A DNA stretch of 64,000 bases. Source: Mesolinea sp040772305 (lineage in GTDB: Bacteria > Chloroflexota > Anaerolineae > Anaerolineales > Anaerolineaceae). Below, one piece after another: positions 48,374-57,612 of this stretch (position 1 is its first letter; each line of letters begins with the position of its first letter). Made by a program: the position numbers and the translations under genes. The notes under the pieces were generated by a model that had not been told where the DNA came from, did not search any database, and saw nothing but the letters and a program-made list of their open reading frames with translations. The stretch lies in contig JAXGYK010000001.1 in the NCBI GenBank assembly GCA_040772305.1, positions 1,612,001 through 1,676,000 on the forward strand, written 5' to 3'.

Positions 48374-49439
48374 TGTTGGTTTGTCAAACATTTTGGACAG
48401 TGAGTTTCAAATAATCTAAAGGGCTCAGGAACTTAAGCGGTCGCATCGGGATCTTGTTCGTACGCTGATTGTGTCTTCTCAATTGTGTTTGAAAATCTTC
48501 AAATGAATAGAACTTGGCACGGTCATAAAAACGTTTTTGATCTTCCCTGTGGCTCCTTTCCACCTTGCCGTTATGCCGCGGCGTATAGGGCTTGATCCGC
48601 TTGTATTTGATGGCATGCTCGCTAAGGTATCTCTGGAAGAGGTTAGGTCTGTCGTTGCCTTCCCTCTTGCTGTAGTGGCTGGTGAACTCCGGGCCATTGT
48701 CCGTCTGGACACAGTCAATACGAATACCGTGGGAGGAAAACCAACGGACGGCCTTGCTGATGAAATCAGCTGAGGAGAAGGTGTCCGCCTGCTGATAAGC
48801 AGCCAGGTATCTCAGGCGGCTGTATTCATCAATGGCCGTATATTGATAATACTTTCCCCATGTTTTATCTTGGATACACTCTCTGGGAACATGTTTGACG
48901 TCAATTTGTACCCGCTGGCCGGGATACAGCATCGCCTCATAAGGTTTGGGAGGAGGCCCTTTCTGCCTGGGTTTCCTGGACCGCTCTAACCCTTCCCTTT
49001 GTTCCACGCGATATAAACTGACGTAATGACGGGTGTATCCCACTTCCCTCAGTTTGAACCAAAACTCCAACAATCCCAGCTCCGCATTCCGCCTGCGGCA
49101 GCGAATGATTAGGGCAATCTCTTCCTGGGTATGTTGATTGGGATGGTGATGAGGCCTGCGCGATTTGGCCGCTAAAGAGCCTATTGCTCCATCAAACCGC
49201 TTGAGCCAATAGTAAATATAACTTCGCGCCCGGTTGTATCTTCTGCTTGCTTTGCTTACCCCATATTTGAGAGCGTAGTTCACCAAAGAGTACCGGTATT
49301 TCATCTCCTGTGTTGTCTTATCCATTGCAGGTTGTGGTTCCTCCATATTGTTTTTTGTTTAGCGCAATAACAATATCAGTGATACCACTTCCTGCATTAT
49401 TCTTTTACTTCACTGTCCAAGATGTATCGTAAACCAACA
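48374..49439 (-). mobile_element. IS481-like insertion sequence, second and divergent copy (1066 bp)
   Basis: The ends are TGTTGGTTT ... TTTGGACAGTGA-type inverted repeats (left from 48374, right reading inward from 49439). One transposase gene fills the element. The 26-base flanking repeat is exact. It lies between the tRNA-His terminator and the ileS promoter. Confidence 0.9.
48384..49325 (-). CDS. IS481-type transposase (DDE), second copy
   Basis: At 313 aa from the ATG at 49325 it has the same length as the first copy. The core shows QIDVKHV (first Asp), CVQTDNGPEFTSHY (second Asp, about 210) and PYTPRHNGKVERSHRED (Glu). The helix-turn-helix region matches GVSKASRRYNRARSYIYYW. Clear but incomplete similarity to the other transposase shows two related elements rather than one recently copied. 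The stop is inside the inverted repeat. An in-frame start seven codons upstream is possible. Confidence 0.92.
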   Translation of the reverse strand: MDKTTQEMKYRYSLVNYALKYGVSKASRRYNRARSYIYYWLKRFDGAIGSLAAKSRRPHHHPNQHTQEEIALIIRCRRRNAELGLLEFWFKLREVGYTRHYVSLYRVEQREGLERSRKPRQKGPPPKPYEAMLYPGQRVQIDVKHVPRECIQDKTWGKYYQYTAIDEYSRLRYLAAYQQADTFSSADFISKAVRWFSSHGIRIDCVQTDNGPEFTSHYSKREGNDRPNLFQRYLSEHAIKYKRIKPYTPRHNGKVERSHREDQKRFYDRAKFYSFEDFQTQLRRHNQRTNKIPMRPLKFLSPLDYLKLTVQNV

Positions 49440-49465
49440 GTTTCACATACAGCTTTCACTTCTTT
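49440..49465. repeat. Direct repeat, right copy, flanking second IS481-like element
   Basis: Exact copy of 48348-48373. It ends four bases before the -35 box of the ileS promoter. Confidence 0.92.
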
Positions 49466-49469
49466 CTGA

Positions 49470-49498
49470 TTGACCTGCTGGAGTGAATATGGGATAAT
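49470..49498 (+). promoter_or_regulatory. Promoter of the ileS leader
   Basis: TTGACC (49470-49475) and GATAAT (49493-49498) are spaced by 17 bases. Transcription should begin near 49505, at the start of the T-box leader. Confidence 0.8.
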
Positions 49499-49504
49499 CC
49501 TCGG

Positions 49505-49746
49505 TTGATCGGCTGAGACGGAAACAAAAAGCCCTCGACAATCCTTTTCAGAGAGCCTGCGGCGCTGAAAGCAGGTAAGGACCGAAGGTAATATCCTTCC
49601 CGAGCTGCGAACTGAACCAGAGTAAGTAAGCCGGACTGGCGGGCCGTTAGCCCCGCTGCTGGAAACAGCAATGAGCGCCTGACTACGTCGGGAAGCGGGG
49701 TGGTACCGCGGGTTAAAACCCGTCCCTGGATTGGGCGGGTTTTTTA
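49505..49746 (+). promoter_or_regulatory. T-box leader (isoleucine) controlling ileS
   Basis: The conserved T-box sequence GGGTGGTACCGCGG is at about 49698-49711 and is followed by a terminator (AAAACCCGTCC ... GGGCGGGTTTTT, 49715-49745). Upstream is a long structured region, with the probable specifier ATC in TAATATCC near 49590. Uncharged tRNA-Ile binding should favour the antiterminator and allow ileS transcription. The isoleucine assignment rests on the downstream gene and the likely specifier. Confidence 0.92.
49715..49745 (+). terminator. Regulated terminator of the T-box leader
   Basis: An 11-base GC-rich stem with T-run, which competes with the antiterminator formed by the T-box sequence. 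Confidence 0.85.
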
Positions 49747-49782
49747 TTACCCTGCCAGTATATTTATTTTTTTAGGAGTAAT

Positions 49783-52700
49783 ATGTTCAAACCAGTAACC
49801 AGTAAGTTAAACCAAGTTGAATTAGAAGAGAAGCAACTTGAATTTTGGAAGGCAAACCAGGTTTTTAAGAAATCTTCTGAGGAACGCAAGGACCGAAAAC
49901 CTTTTGTGTTTTTTGAAGGACCGCCTACGGCGAATGGTAAGCCTGGTATTCACCATGTAATCGGGCGCGTATATAAGGATATGTTCCTGCGCTATCGGGT
50001 AATGCAGGGCTATTACGTTGATCGCCGCGGAGGCTGGGATACACACGGTCTGCCTGTAGAAATTGAAGTGGAAAAGAAACTTGGTTTTACAAAAAAGAGC
50101 CAGATTGAGGAATTTGGGATTGCCAAATTTAATGCGCTTTGCCGCGAATCGGCTTTTGCGCGCATCCAGGACTGGGAGCGCATGACCGAACGGATTGCTT
50201 ACTGGGTTGATTTTGACCGGGCCTACGTTACCTTTAAAAACGAGTATATCGAATCGGTTTGGTGGCTTTTAAGACAGATATGGGATAAGGGCCTGCTCTA
50301 CCAAGGGCATAAGGTTGTGCCCTATTGCCCGCGCTGTGGTACGCCATTAAGTGACCATGAAGTGGCTTTGGGTTACCAGGATGTTGAAGACCCTTCCATA
50401 TACATACGCTTCCCGTTACGCGATGAACCGGGCACATATTTTCTTGTTTGGACAACGACGCCCTGGACCTTACCGGCAAACGTGGCGATTGCTGCACACC
50501 CGGATGTGGAATACGTTAAGGTGTGTTTTGAGGATGGCATTAATGACGAGAAGCTGATATTAGCTAAGGATTTAGTTCCAACTGTGTTTGGGGACACACC
50601 CGTTAAGGTTCTGAAGACTTTCAAGGGCAAACAACTGCTGAATGTGCGCTATAACCCGCTGTACAACTTCTTCCCCAGCGAGAAACCTGCGCATTACATT
50701 GTGAACGCCGAATACGTCACCACTAGTGACGGCACGGGTTTAGTGCATACCGCGCCTGCCTTTGGCGCCGAAGATATGGAGACGGCTAACGCCTATGATT
50801 TGCCCTTGATTGAAACTGTTGGGGACGATGGACGCTTTTTGAAACAGGTAAGTCCTTGGGCTGATAAATTTGTAAAAGATGCTGACCCGCTTATCATTCA
50901 AGATCTAAAAGAGCGGGGTTTGCTGTACCATAGCGGCAGATTGGTGCACACCTATCCGTTCTGCTGGCGTTGCGACACGCCGCTTCTTTACCAGGCACGG
51001 CCTGCCTGGTTTATCCGTACCACTGCTGTACGTGACCGTATGGTTGCGTTAAACGAGACGATTAACTGGATTCCAGGCCATATTCGCCAGGGACGTTTTG
51101 GAAACTGGCTCGAAAATAATGTAGATTGGGCGCTGGGACGTAACCGCTATTGGGGTACCCCCTTGCCGGTGTGGCAGTGTAACTCCTGCAAACACCAGCA
51201 TTGCGTTGGTTCAGTGGCTGAACTAAGTGAACTGACTGGGACAGATTTGGGCGAATTGGACCTGCACCGCCCATATGTTGACGAAATCAGCTTTGAATGC
51301 CCTGCATGTAAACGCGGAAAGATGCACCGTGTACCGGAGCTGATTGATGTTTGGTTCGATTCTGGCGCCATGCCCTCCGCCCAATGGCATTATCCTTTTG
51401 AAAACAAAGAAGAATTTAAAACGCAGTTTCCTGCCGATTTCATCAGTGAGGCCATTGATCAAACCCGGGGTTGGTTTTATTCATTGCATGCAGTCGCTGC
51501 GCTGGTGTTTGATAACTTGGCGTTTAAAAACGTGATCTGCTATGGTCATATTCTTGACGCTGAAGGCAAAAAGATGTCTAAGCATAAAGGCAATGTTGTA
51601 GACCCTTGGGAAGTGCTGGACGCGCATGGTGCAGACGCAGTGCGCTGGTATATGGTTACCGCCAGCCCGCCGCAGAACGAACGGCGTTTTGGAAGCGATC
51701 TGGTAGGAGAGGTTACACGTACCTTTATGCTGCCGTTATGGAATACCTACAGCTTCTTTGTGACCTATGCCAACCTGGACGGCTGGGATCCACTGGCCCC
51801 GTTAGTTCCTCGTTTTAGTGCCATGGATCGTTGGTTGCTTTCTGAATTAAACGTCTTAATAAGGGACGTTACCAAGGCGTACGAGAATTATGATGTCATT
51901 GGTGCCACACGCCCAATTGGCAACTTTGTTGATCAGCTTTCTAACTGGTGGCTGCGGCGCTCACGGCGGCGGTTTTGGAAGAGTGATGCGGATGCCGATA
52001 AGAGCGCTGCCTATGAAACTTTGTACACTGCCTTGGTTGCCTTAACCAAGCTTATGGCACCTGCGGTTCCTTTTTTAGCTGAAGAGATTTATCAGAATCT
52101 TGTGCGCAGCTGGGACAAAGACGCTCCGATTTCAGTGCATTTGGCGGAATGGCCAACTGTTCAGCACGAACTGATCAATGAGGCATTAAACCGAGAAATG
52201 CAAACCGTTATGCGTCTGGCTTCGCTAGGGCATGCTGCTCGGAATAAGAGCGGAATAAAAGTTCGGCAGCCCCTTTCTGAAATTGCTTTTGCGGTGGGGT
52301 TTGCTGAAGAGGCTGAAGCAGTCAATCGCTTTAAAGAGATCCTGGAGGATGAGCTGAATGTCAAGCACGCCCGCTTGTTGGAGGCTGGCGAGGAGGCTGT
52401 TGAGTATTCGATTAATCCTTTACCGCGCCAGTTAGGCCAACGATTTAAAGGGGATTTTCCGAAGGTACGCCAGGCTATTCTGGAACTGCCCAGGAAAGAA
52501 AGTGCCATAAAGCTCTTGGAAGGCCTTAACCTGATTATCCAGCTTGACGGGAAACATTACGAAATCCAACCTGATGAAGTTGAAGTGCACAGCCACGCAA
52601 TGGCAGGTTACGAGGTCGCTTCGGAGGGTGCTTATTTAGCAGCACTGGTAACTACGCTTACGCCAGAACTGGAGCATGAAGGTTTGGCCCGCGAATTTGT

Positions 52701-52944
52701 ACGCAGGGTGCAATCTCTGCGAAAAGACAGCGGATTAGACATTAGCGACCGCATCTGCATGCGCTACCAGGCCAGCCCAAAACTTGACGAGGCTATTCAA
52801 AACTTCCGTGAGTATATTATGAGCGAAACCCTAGCTGTTGAGCTTGAATCCGGCGAAGCCCCGTTAGGATGGTATAAGCTTGAGGATCAGCTGGAGGCAG
52901 AAACACTTCGGGTTGCTATTGAAAGGGATAATGCAAAGAAATAA
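49783..52944 (+). CDS. ileS: Isoleucyl-tRNA synthetase
   Basis: Class I synthetase that charges tRNA-Ile and edits valine. The HIGH-type motif is GPPTANGKPGIHHVIGR (about 46), the KMSKS-type motif is GKKMSKHKGNVV (about 593), and the editing domain includes VWTTTPWTLPANVA. At 1053 aa it is of the long clade. ATG start with TAGGAG seven bases upstream, at the end of the T-box leader. The lspA gene starts 14 bases before its stop. Confidence 0.97.
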   Translation: MFKPVTSKLNQVELEEKQLEFWKANQVFKKSSEERKDRKPFVFFEGPPTANGKPGIHHVIGRVYKDMFLRYRVMQGYYVDRRGGWDTHGLPVEIEVEKKLGFTKKSQIEEFGIAKFNALCRESAFARIQDWERMTERIAYWVDFDRAYVTFKNEYIESVWWLLRQIWDKGLLYQGHKVVPYCPRCGTPLSDHEVALGYQDVEDPSIYIRFPLRDEPGTYFLVWTTTPWTLPANVAIAAHPDVEYVKVCFEDGINDEKLILAKDLVPTVFGDTPVKVLKTFKGKQLLNVRYNPLYNFFPSEKPAHYIVNAEYVTTSDGTGLVHTAPAFGAEDMETANAYDLPLIETVGDDGRFLKQVSPWADKFVKDADPLIIQDLKERGLLYHSGRLVHTYPFCWRCDTPLLYQARPAWFIRTTAVRDRMVALNETINWIPGHIRQGRFGNWLENNVDWALGRNRYWGTPLPVWQCNSCKHQHCVGSVAELSELTGTDLGELDLHRPYVDEISFECPACKRGKMHRVPELIDVWFDSGAMPSAQWHYPFENKEEFKTQFPADFISEAIDQTRGWFYSLHAVAALVFDNLAFKNVICYGHILDAEGKKMSKHKGNVVDPWEVLDAHGADAVRWYMVTASPPQNERRFGSDLVGEVTRTFMLPLWNTYSFFVTYANLDGWDPLAPLVPRFSAMDRWLLSELNVLIRDVTKAYENYDVIGATRPIGNFVDQLSNWWLRRSRRRFWKSDADADKSAAYETLYTALVALTKLMAPAVPFLAEEIYQNLVRSWDKDAPISVHLAEWPTVQHELINEALNREMQTVMRLASLGHAARNKSGIKVRQPLSEIAFAVGFAEEAEAVNRFKEILEDELNVKHARLLEAGEEAVEYSINPLPRQLGQRFKGDFPKVRQAILELPRKESAIKLLEGLNLIIQLDGKHYEIQPDEVEVHSHAMAGYEVASEGAYLAALVTTLTPELEHEGLAREFVRRVQSLRKDSGLDISDRICMRYQASPKLDEAIQNFREYIMSETLAVELESGEAPLGWYKLEDQLEAETLRVAIERDNAKK

Positions 52945-53506
52945 GCGGGATGCTATTAAACATAATTTGCTGCTGTTTCTTGTGGCTGCAGCCGTTGTGC
53001 TTGGAGATCAGGCTTCGAAAGCATACGTAAAAGCTCATTTACCACTGCATCAAAGCTGGATGCCCTGGGCCTGGCTGGCACCCTATTTTCGATTCACGCA
53101 CATCAAAAACACTGGCGCAGCTTTTGGGCTTTTTCAGAATACTAACCTGGTGCTGGGAATTCTGGCTGTAATTATTGTGGCTGTGCTGATAGGTTTTTAC
53201 CAAAAGCTGGAAAGCAAAGATAAACTGGCAAAAGTAGCGTTAGGAATGCAAATAGGCGGCGCCTTGGGTAATTTGATCGACCGTATTGCTGAAGGGCAAG
53301 TGACGGATTTTATCAGTGTGGGCAGCTTCCCCATCTTTAATATCGCCGATTCCTGCGTTACGGTTGGGGTAGGTTTGCTGATTTTATCTTTATATCTTCA
53401 GGAGCGCAGCGCTAAGTCTGCTATAGCCCCTTCTGCAGAGAGAGGTTCTTCGTCCGCGACGGCAGAAAACCTGCCTGAGCAAAGTTCTGAGAATGATCAT
53501 GAATGA
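52931..53506 (+). CDS. lspA: Lipoprotein signal peptidase LspA
   Basis: LspA cuts the signal peptide of lipidated prolipoproteins in the membrane. Four hydrophobic segments are present, with family motifs VVLGDQASKAYV, IKNTGAAFGLF, GGALGNLIDRI and FNIADSCVTVG (catalytic Asp residues). The ATG at 52931 follows GAAAGGGATA and gives a normal N-terminus; the earlier in-frame start would add 17 residues from ileS. An unusual Ser/Ala/Glu-rich tail of about 30 residues follows the last segment. The stop overlaps the next gene by 14 bases. Confidence 0.93.
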   Translation: MQRNKRDAIKHNLLLFLVAAAVVLGDQASKAYVKAHLPLHQSWMPWAWLAPYFRFTHIKNTGAAFGLFQNTNLVLGILAVIIVAVLIGFYQKLESKDKLAKVALGMQIGGALGNLIDRIAEGQVTDFISVGSFPIFNIADSCVTVGVGLLILSLYLQERSAKSAIAPSAERGSSSATAENLPEQSSENDHE

Positions 53507-54428
53507 TAAGTTGCTGCAGATCGCTTACAGCTCTGAGGAGGGTGAACGTCTGGATAAATTCCTGTCTGGTGCGATTCCTCAACATTCTCGGGCTGTGCTA
53601 CAGAGGCTTATTCAGGATAGCCAGGTGACTGTAAACGGTACTGTAGTAACTAAATCTGCCTTTAAACTTGAAAATGGGATGCGGGTAGAACTTGCTCTCC
53701 CAAAGGAAGCGGAACCAGAAAAGCTGCTTAGCTCAGAGCTAAGTTTGCAGATTGTCTTTGAAAATCAGGATCTGGCTGTGGTTGATAAGCCTGCCGGGAT
53801 GGTTGTTCATCCAGGGGCAGGCCGTGAACGCGACACCTTAGCCCAGGCGGCAATCGCTTATTGGCCTCAAATTGCTCATGTCGGTGAGGAAGGACGTCCT
53901 GGAATTGTCCACCGACTGGACAAAGACACCAGCGGGCTGGTGGTTTTAGCGAAAAACAGCATGGCCTATACATGGCTTGTGCAACAATTTAAGTTGCGCA
54001 AAACTGAAAAGCGATACCTTGCCCTGGTAGACGGCTGCCCTCCTACACCTACAGGTCGAATAGAGGCTGCTATTGGACGCCATAAACATCTGCGTCAAAA
54101 GATGGCAGTCCAGTACCAGGCTGGGCGAAAGGCAATCAGTGAATACCGGACGCTTCAAGCATTTAAGCAGCATACCTTGCTTGAAGTTAAACCAATTACA
54201 GGACGAACACATCAAATTCGGGTGCATCTGGCGTATTTGGGTGTGCCTGTGGTGGGCGACCGGGTTTATGGCAGAAAGAAAATTAGCCTGCCTATCAAGC
54301 GTTTTTTTCTGCATGCGGCAGGTTTAGCACTGGTACTTCCAGGCGAAACCGAACTGACTACTTTTGAATCCAAATTGCCTGCAGATTTGCAGGACTTGAT
54401 TGACCACTTGGAGGCAAGTGATGGATAA
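53493..54428 (+). CDS. RluA-family 23S rRNA pseudouridine synthase (RluD-like)
   Basis: The enzyme converts uridines to pseudouridine in structured RNA, probably 23S rRNA. An N-terminal S4 domain (about 15-70) precedes the catalytic domain with GIVHRLDKDTSGLVVLAK (about 137-154; catalytic Asp) and KPITGRTHQIRVHLAYLG. There are two possible ATGs six bases apart near 53493; the first is used. Overlaps lspA by 14 bases and threonine aldolase by eight, so they form one operon with ileS. Confidence 0.92.
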   Translation: MIMNDKLLQIAYSSEEGERLDKFLSGAIPQHSRAVLQRLIQDSQVTVNGTVVTKSAFKLENGMRVELALPKEAEPEKLLSSELSLQIVFENQDLAVVDKPAGMVVHPGAGRERDTLAQAAIAYWPQIAHVGEEGRPGIVHRLDKDTSGLVVLAKNSMAYTWLVQQFKLRKTEKRYLALVDGCPPTPTGRIEAAIGRHKHLRQKMAVQYQAGRKAISEYRTLQAFKQHTLLEVKPITGRTHQIRVHLAYLGVPVVGDRVYGRKKISLPIKRFFLHAAGLALVLPGETELTTFESKLPADLQDLIDHLEASDG

Positions 54429-55473
54429 AAAGATTTACGACTTCAGGAGCGATACGGTTACGCGGCCTATACCCGAAATGCGACAGGCAATGTATGAGGC
54501 CGAATTAGGCGATGATGTTTATGGGGAGGACCCCAGTGTGAACAAACTGGAAGAGAAAGCAGCTGAAATAATGGGAAAAGAAGCTGCGCTTTTTGTCTCT
54601 AGCGGAACGATGGGGAATCTTGTCGCGGTGATGGCCCATTGCGCCAGGGGCGAAGAAGCAATAATGGGGCGGGAAGGGCATACTTTTCAGCATGAAGCAG
54701 GTGGAATTTCGGTGCTGGGCGGTATCGTAATGAACACAGTTTCTAATCTTTCCGACGGCACAATAGAACTCGAGACAATTCAAGCCGAGATTCACAATGA
54801 TGATTATCACAAACCTGTGACAAAATTGCTCATTCTTGAGAATACCCATAACGGATGTGGAGGTGTTCCTCTAACTGCTGAATACACAAAAAGTGCGGGC
54901 GAGTTTGCCCATCGGGCAGGATTAAAACTGCATGTCGACGGTGCAAGAATATTTAATGCTGCTATCGCATTGAATCTCCCGGTTTCCGAGCTGGTCAGCG
55001 AAGCGGATTCCGTTACTTTTTGCCTCAGCAAAGGCTTAGGAGCGCCAGCGGGTTCATTGCTATGTGGAAGGAAAGAATTTGTTCAAGCTGCCAGGCGTTT
55101 GCGCAAAATGCTTGGCGGAGGAATGAGGCAGGCAGGTGTTTTGGCCGCTGCTGGCATTTATGCACTGGAACACAGAATTGCAAGACTTTCGGACGATCAT
55201 GTTTTGGCGAAAGAGCTGGCAGTTCGGCTAAGTGAAATTCCCGGGATATGCATTGAAAAGGACGGGCCAAAGACCAATATGGTTTTTATTCGTCTATCTG
55301 ATTCAATAAGAGTATCGGACGAGGAATTTCTTGGAAGAACCAAGCAAAAGAACGTTTTATTCAGCTCAACCGAACACCGCAATTTCAGACTTGTTACCCA
55401 TCAGGATCTTCCGGATGATGCAGTTGATGTCTGTGATAAAGCAATACGCTATGCCCTAAATTCGTTGGTTTGA
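54421..55473 (+). CDS. ltaE: Low-specificity L-threonine aldolase
   Basis: The PLP enzyme splits L-threonine or allo-threonine into glycine and acetaldehyde. Marks are YDFRSDTVTRPIPEM at the start, the PLP-binding VSSGTMGNLVAVMAH, LHVDGARIFNAA and FCLSKGLGAPAGS with the lysine (about 200). The ATG at 54421 overlaps the previous stop by eight bases; a start seven codons upstream is less likely. The 350 aa is normal. About 300 bases without a gene follow. Confidence 0.93.
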   Translation: MDKKIYDFRSDTVTRPIPEMRQAMYEAELGDDVYGEDPSVNKLEEKAAEIMGKEAALFVSSGTMGNLVAVMAHCARGEEAIMGREGHTFQHEAGGISVLGGIVMNTVSNLSDGTIELETIQAEIHNDDYHKPVTKLLILENTHNGCGGVPLTAEYTKSAGEFAHRAGLKLHVDGARIFNAAIALNLPVSELVSEADSVTFCLSKGLGAPAGSLLCGRKEFVQAARRLRKMLGGGMRQAGVLAAAGIYALEHRIARLSDDHVLAKELAVRLSEIPGICIEKDGPKTNMVFIRLSDSIRVSDEEFLGRTKQKNVLFSSTEHRNFRLVTHQDLPDDAVDVCDKAIRYALNSLV

Positions 55474-55770
55474 TAGAAATCTTGTAAGAAGAAATATTGA
55501 ATTGATTTTATTGTTTAGGGGGGAAGCTGCCAAAGGCAGGCTTGAAATACTACGATTCATTTATTGGTTGAGTTAGATAAAAAATTTCAGTTGTAGCTAC
55601 TTTCTTTTATTCTTTTTTGCATAGAACAAACTGAATCAACCCAATTATTGCTTAAATTCCCCCTATCTTTTCATGTCTAGAATACACTTACTTTTATTAA
55701 GGGTGTAAGTAAGTTTTGTTCCAACTTAGTCAGGACGGTTAACTGCCGTCGCAAAGAAAGGAGATTTTTT
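55474..55770 (+). other. Intergenic stretch before oppA
   Basis: The region is AT-rich. I see no gene, no strong promoter pair and only a small inverted repeat (ACGG-TTAACTG-CCGT, 55736-55750). The promoter of the oligopeptide transporter must lie here but cannot be placed confidently. AAAGGAG precedes the oppA ATG. Confidence 0.4.
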
Positions 55771-57555
55771 ATGAAACGAGTAACACTCACCTCACTAATA
55801 CTCATCTTGATCTTCTCAATGCTAGTGGCTTGCAGTGCTCCAACAGCGCCAGCAGAACCAGAAAAACCTGCGGAACCGGCAGCACCAGCAAAAGAAGAAT
55901 CTCCCGCTGCTCCTGCTGCTGAACCGGCGAAGCCTGCTGAGGAAAAGCCCGCGGAAGAGCAGGTACTCAATTTGCTTATGCGTGACATCACCACTCTTGA
56001 TACAAATGATGCTACTACTTCAGCTGCTTTTGTGATTCTTGCTGGAGTGCACGATGGGCTAGCTCGTGCATTTGTGGATCCTGAGACCGGCTTGGATGTG
56101 ATTACTCCTGCCCATGCTGAAAGTTGGGAAGAATCGGAGGATCATCTCACCTACACCTTCCATCTGCGTCCCAACAAGTGGTCAGATGGCGTGCCTGTGA
56201 TTGCACAGCATTATGTTGATTCAATACGCCGCTTACTGAATCCCGAAAATGGTTTTTCCTATGCCTTCATTGCCTATGACATTAAGAACGCAGAAGCTTA
56301 TTACAATAAGACAGAAGGCATAACAGCTGAAGATTTAGGTGTGCAAGCCCCGGATGATAACACTCTCGTTATCACCCTGGAGAAGGTTAATCCTGCATTT
56401 ATCAAAAAGATCCCATTTGTATCGCTCTTCCCAATCCGTTTGGACCTCATTGAGAAGGGCGGCGAAAATTTTGCGACCGACTTACAGTATCAAGCCTTCA
56501 GCGGGCCTTTTAAAATTACAAAATGGGTAAAACAAAGCAGCGTGACTCTGGAGAAGAATCCTGAGTATTGGGATGCTGAAAACATTAAGCTGGATCGGGT
56601 TGAGATGAAGATTGTTGAGGAACAGTCTACCCAGGCTCAGCTTTTTGAATCCAAACAACTCGACATGGTCAGTGCAACGGGTGATTACATGGTTAAATGG
56701 CAGGCACAAGCCGATAAAGGCGAGTTCCAGTCTGTAATCCGCAATATCCCAAACACCCAATTCTTACTCTTCAATATGATTTCCGGAGGTCCTTCCGGCT
56801 TGATGCAGAATGTAAATATTCGTAAGGCTCTCTCACTTGCAATCAATCGACCTGAGTTTGCCGAATTGGTATACGGGAGAAATAAGCCTGCTTACGGTCT
56901 TTATCCGCCCGCTTTGCCGATTGGAGACTTGGAAATACGCGCCGAGATCCCTGAACCTCTTAAAGAAGAAGCAGAAAGACTCGTGGACGACAAAGAAGCT
57001 TTGCAAGCCTTATTCAAGGAAGGTTTGAGGGAGCTAGGCAAATCTGAAGATTTAAGCCAGGTTGAATTGCTCTATATCGCGACTGGCACGTCTGCGTTAG
57101 ATAAAGCCAAGCTCGAATATATTCAGCAAAGCTGGGAAAGTAAACTGGGTATCCGGGTTAAATTTAATGTACTTCCTGATGGAAAGACTTTAAGAGCTGA
57201 ACGTTTAGCAGGAAAATATGATGTTCAGTGGAACTCCTGGACGGGCGACTATGGCGACCCGATGACCTTTGCAGACCTTTTCATCACCACTAGCGGATTC
57301 CATGTCTCATTTGGAGGTTATACCAGCGAAAAATACGATGCTACCTTCGCACAATTAGAGGGAGAGACAGACGATGCCAAACGTTTGGCCCTCTTCGCAG
57401 AACTTGAAAAAATCCTTGTAGCTGAAGATTTTGGCTGCATTCCTTACATGTACCTTGAGGGACGCAATTTTATGCATAACTACGTCAAAAATTTGCAATT
57501 CCCTCTATTTGGAACGGAATTCGAGTTTACACGCGTATACCTAGAAGGCAAGTAG
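55771..57555 (+). CDS. oppA: Oligopeptide ABC transporter substrate-binding lipoprotein (SBP_bac_5)
   Basis: Extracytoplasmic binding protein that captures peptides or related compounds. The signal peptide ends in lipobox LVAC (Cys21), followed by a Pro/Ala/Glu-rich linker to about residue 60 and the SBP_bac_5 domain (RDITTLDTNDATTSAAFVIL, TYTFHLRPNKWSDGVPV, IRKALSLAINRPEFAELVYG). The 594 aa is normal. It starts at ATG after AAAGGAG. A strong terminator follows, so it is probably made in excess over the permeases. Ligand unknown. Confidence 0.93.
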   Translation: MKRVTLTSLILILIFSMLVACSAPTAPAEPEKPAEPAAPAKEESPAAPAAEPAKPAEEKPAEEQVLNLLMRDITTLDTNDATTSAAFVILAGVHDGLARAFVDPETGLDVITPAHAESWEESEDHLTYTFHLRPNKWSDGVPVIAQHYVDSIRRLLNPENGFSYAFIAYDIKNAEAYYNKTEGITAEDLGVQAPDDNTLVITLEKVNPAFIKKIPFVSLFPIRLDLIEKGGENFATDLQYQAFSGPFKITKWVKQSSVTLEKNPEYWDAENIKLDRVEMKIVEEQSTQAQLFESKQLDMVSATGDYMVKWQAQADKGEFQSVIRNIPNTQFLLFNMISGGPSGLMQNVNIRKALSLAINRPEFAELVYGRNKPAYGLYPPALPIGDLEIRAEIPEPLKEEAERLVDDKEALQALFKEGLRELGKSEDLSQVELLYIATGTSALDKAKLEYIQQSWESKLGIRVKFNVLPDGKTLRAERLAGKYDVQWNSWTGDYGDPMTFADLFITTSGFHVSFGGYTSEKYDATFAQLEGETDDAKRLALFAELEKILVAEDFGCIPYMYLEGRNFMHNYVKNLQFPLFGTEFEFTRVYLEGK

Positions 57556-57569
57556 ATTCAATCCGCTAA

Positions 57570-57597
57570 GGGGCAGGTATAACCTGCCCCTTTTTTT
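57570..57597 (+). terminator. Terminator between oppA and oppB
   Basis: GGGGCAGGT (57570-57578) and ACCTGCCCC (57582-57590) form a perfect nine-base stem with a seven-T run. It should stop most transcripts after oppA, with part reading on into oppB. Confidence 0.9.
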
Positions 57598-57612
57598 GAA
57601 AAGGCAGTAAGT

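Noticed and set aside
19957..49439. The two IS481-like elements as ends of one composite transposon
   Set aside because: They are clearly diverged, each has its own flanking repeat, and ordinary housekeeping genes lie between.
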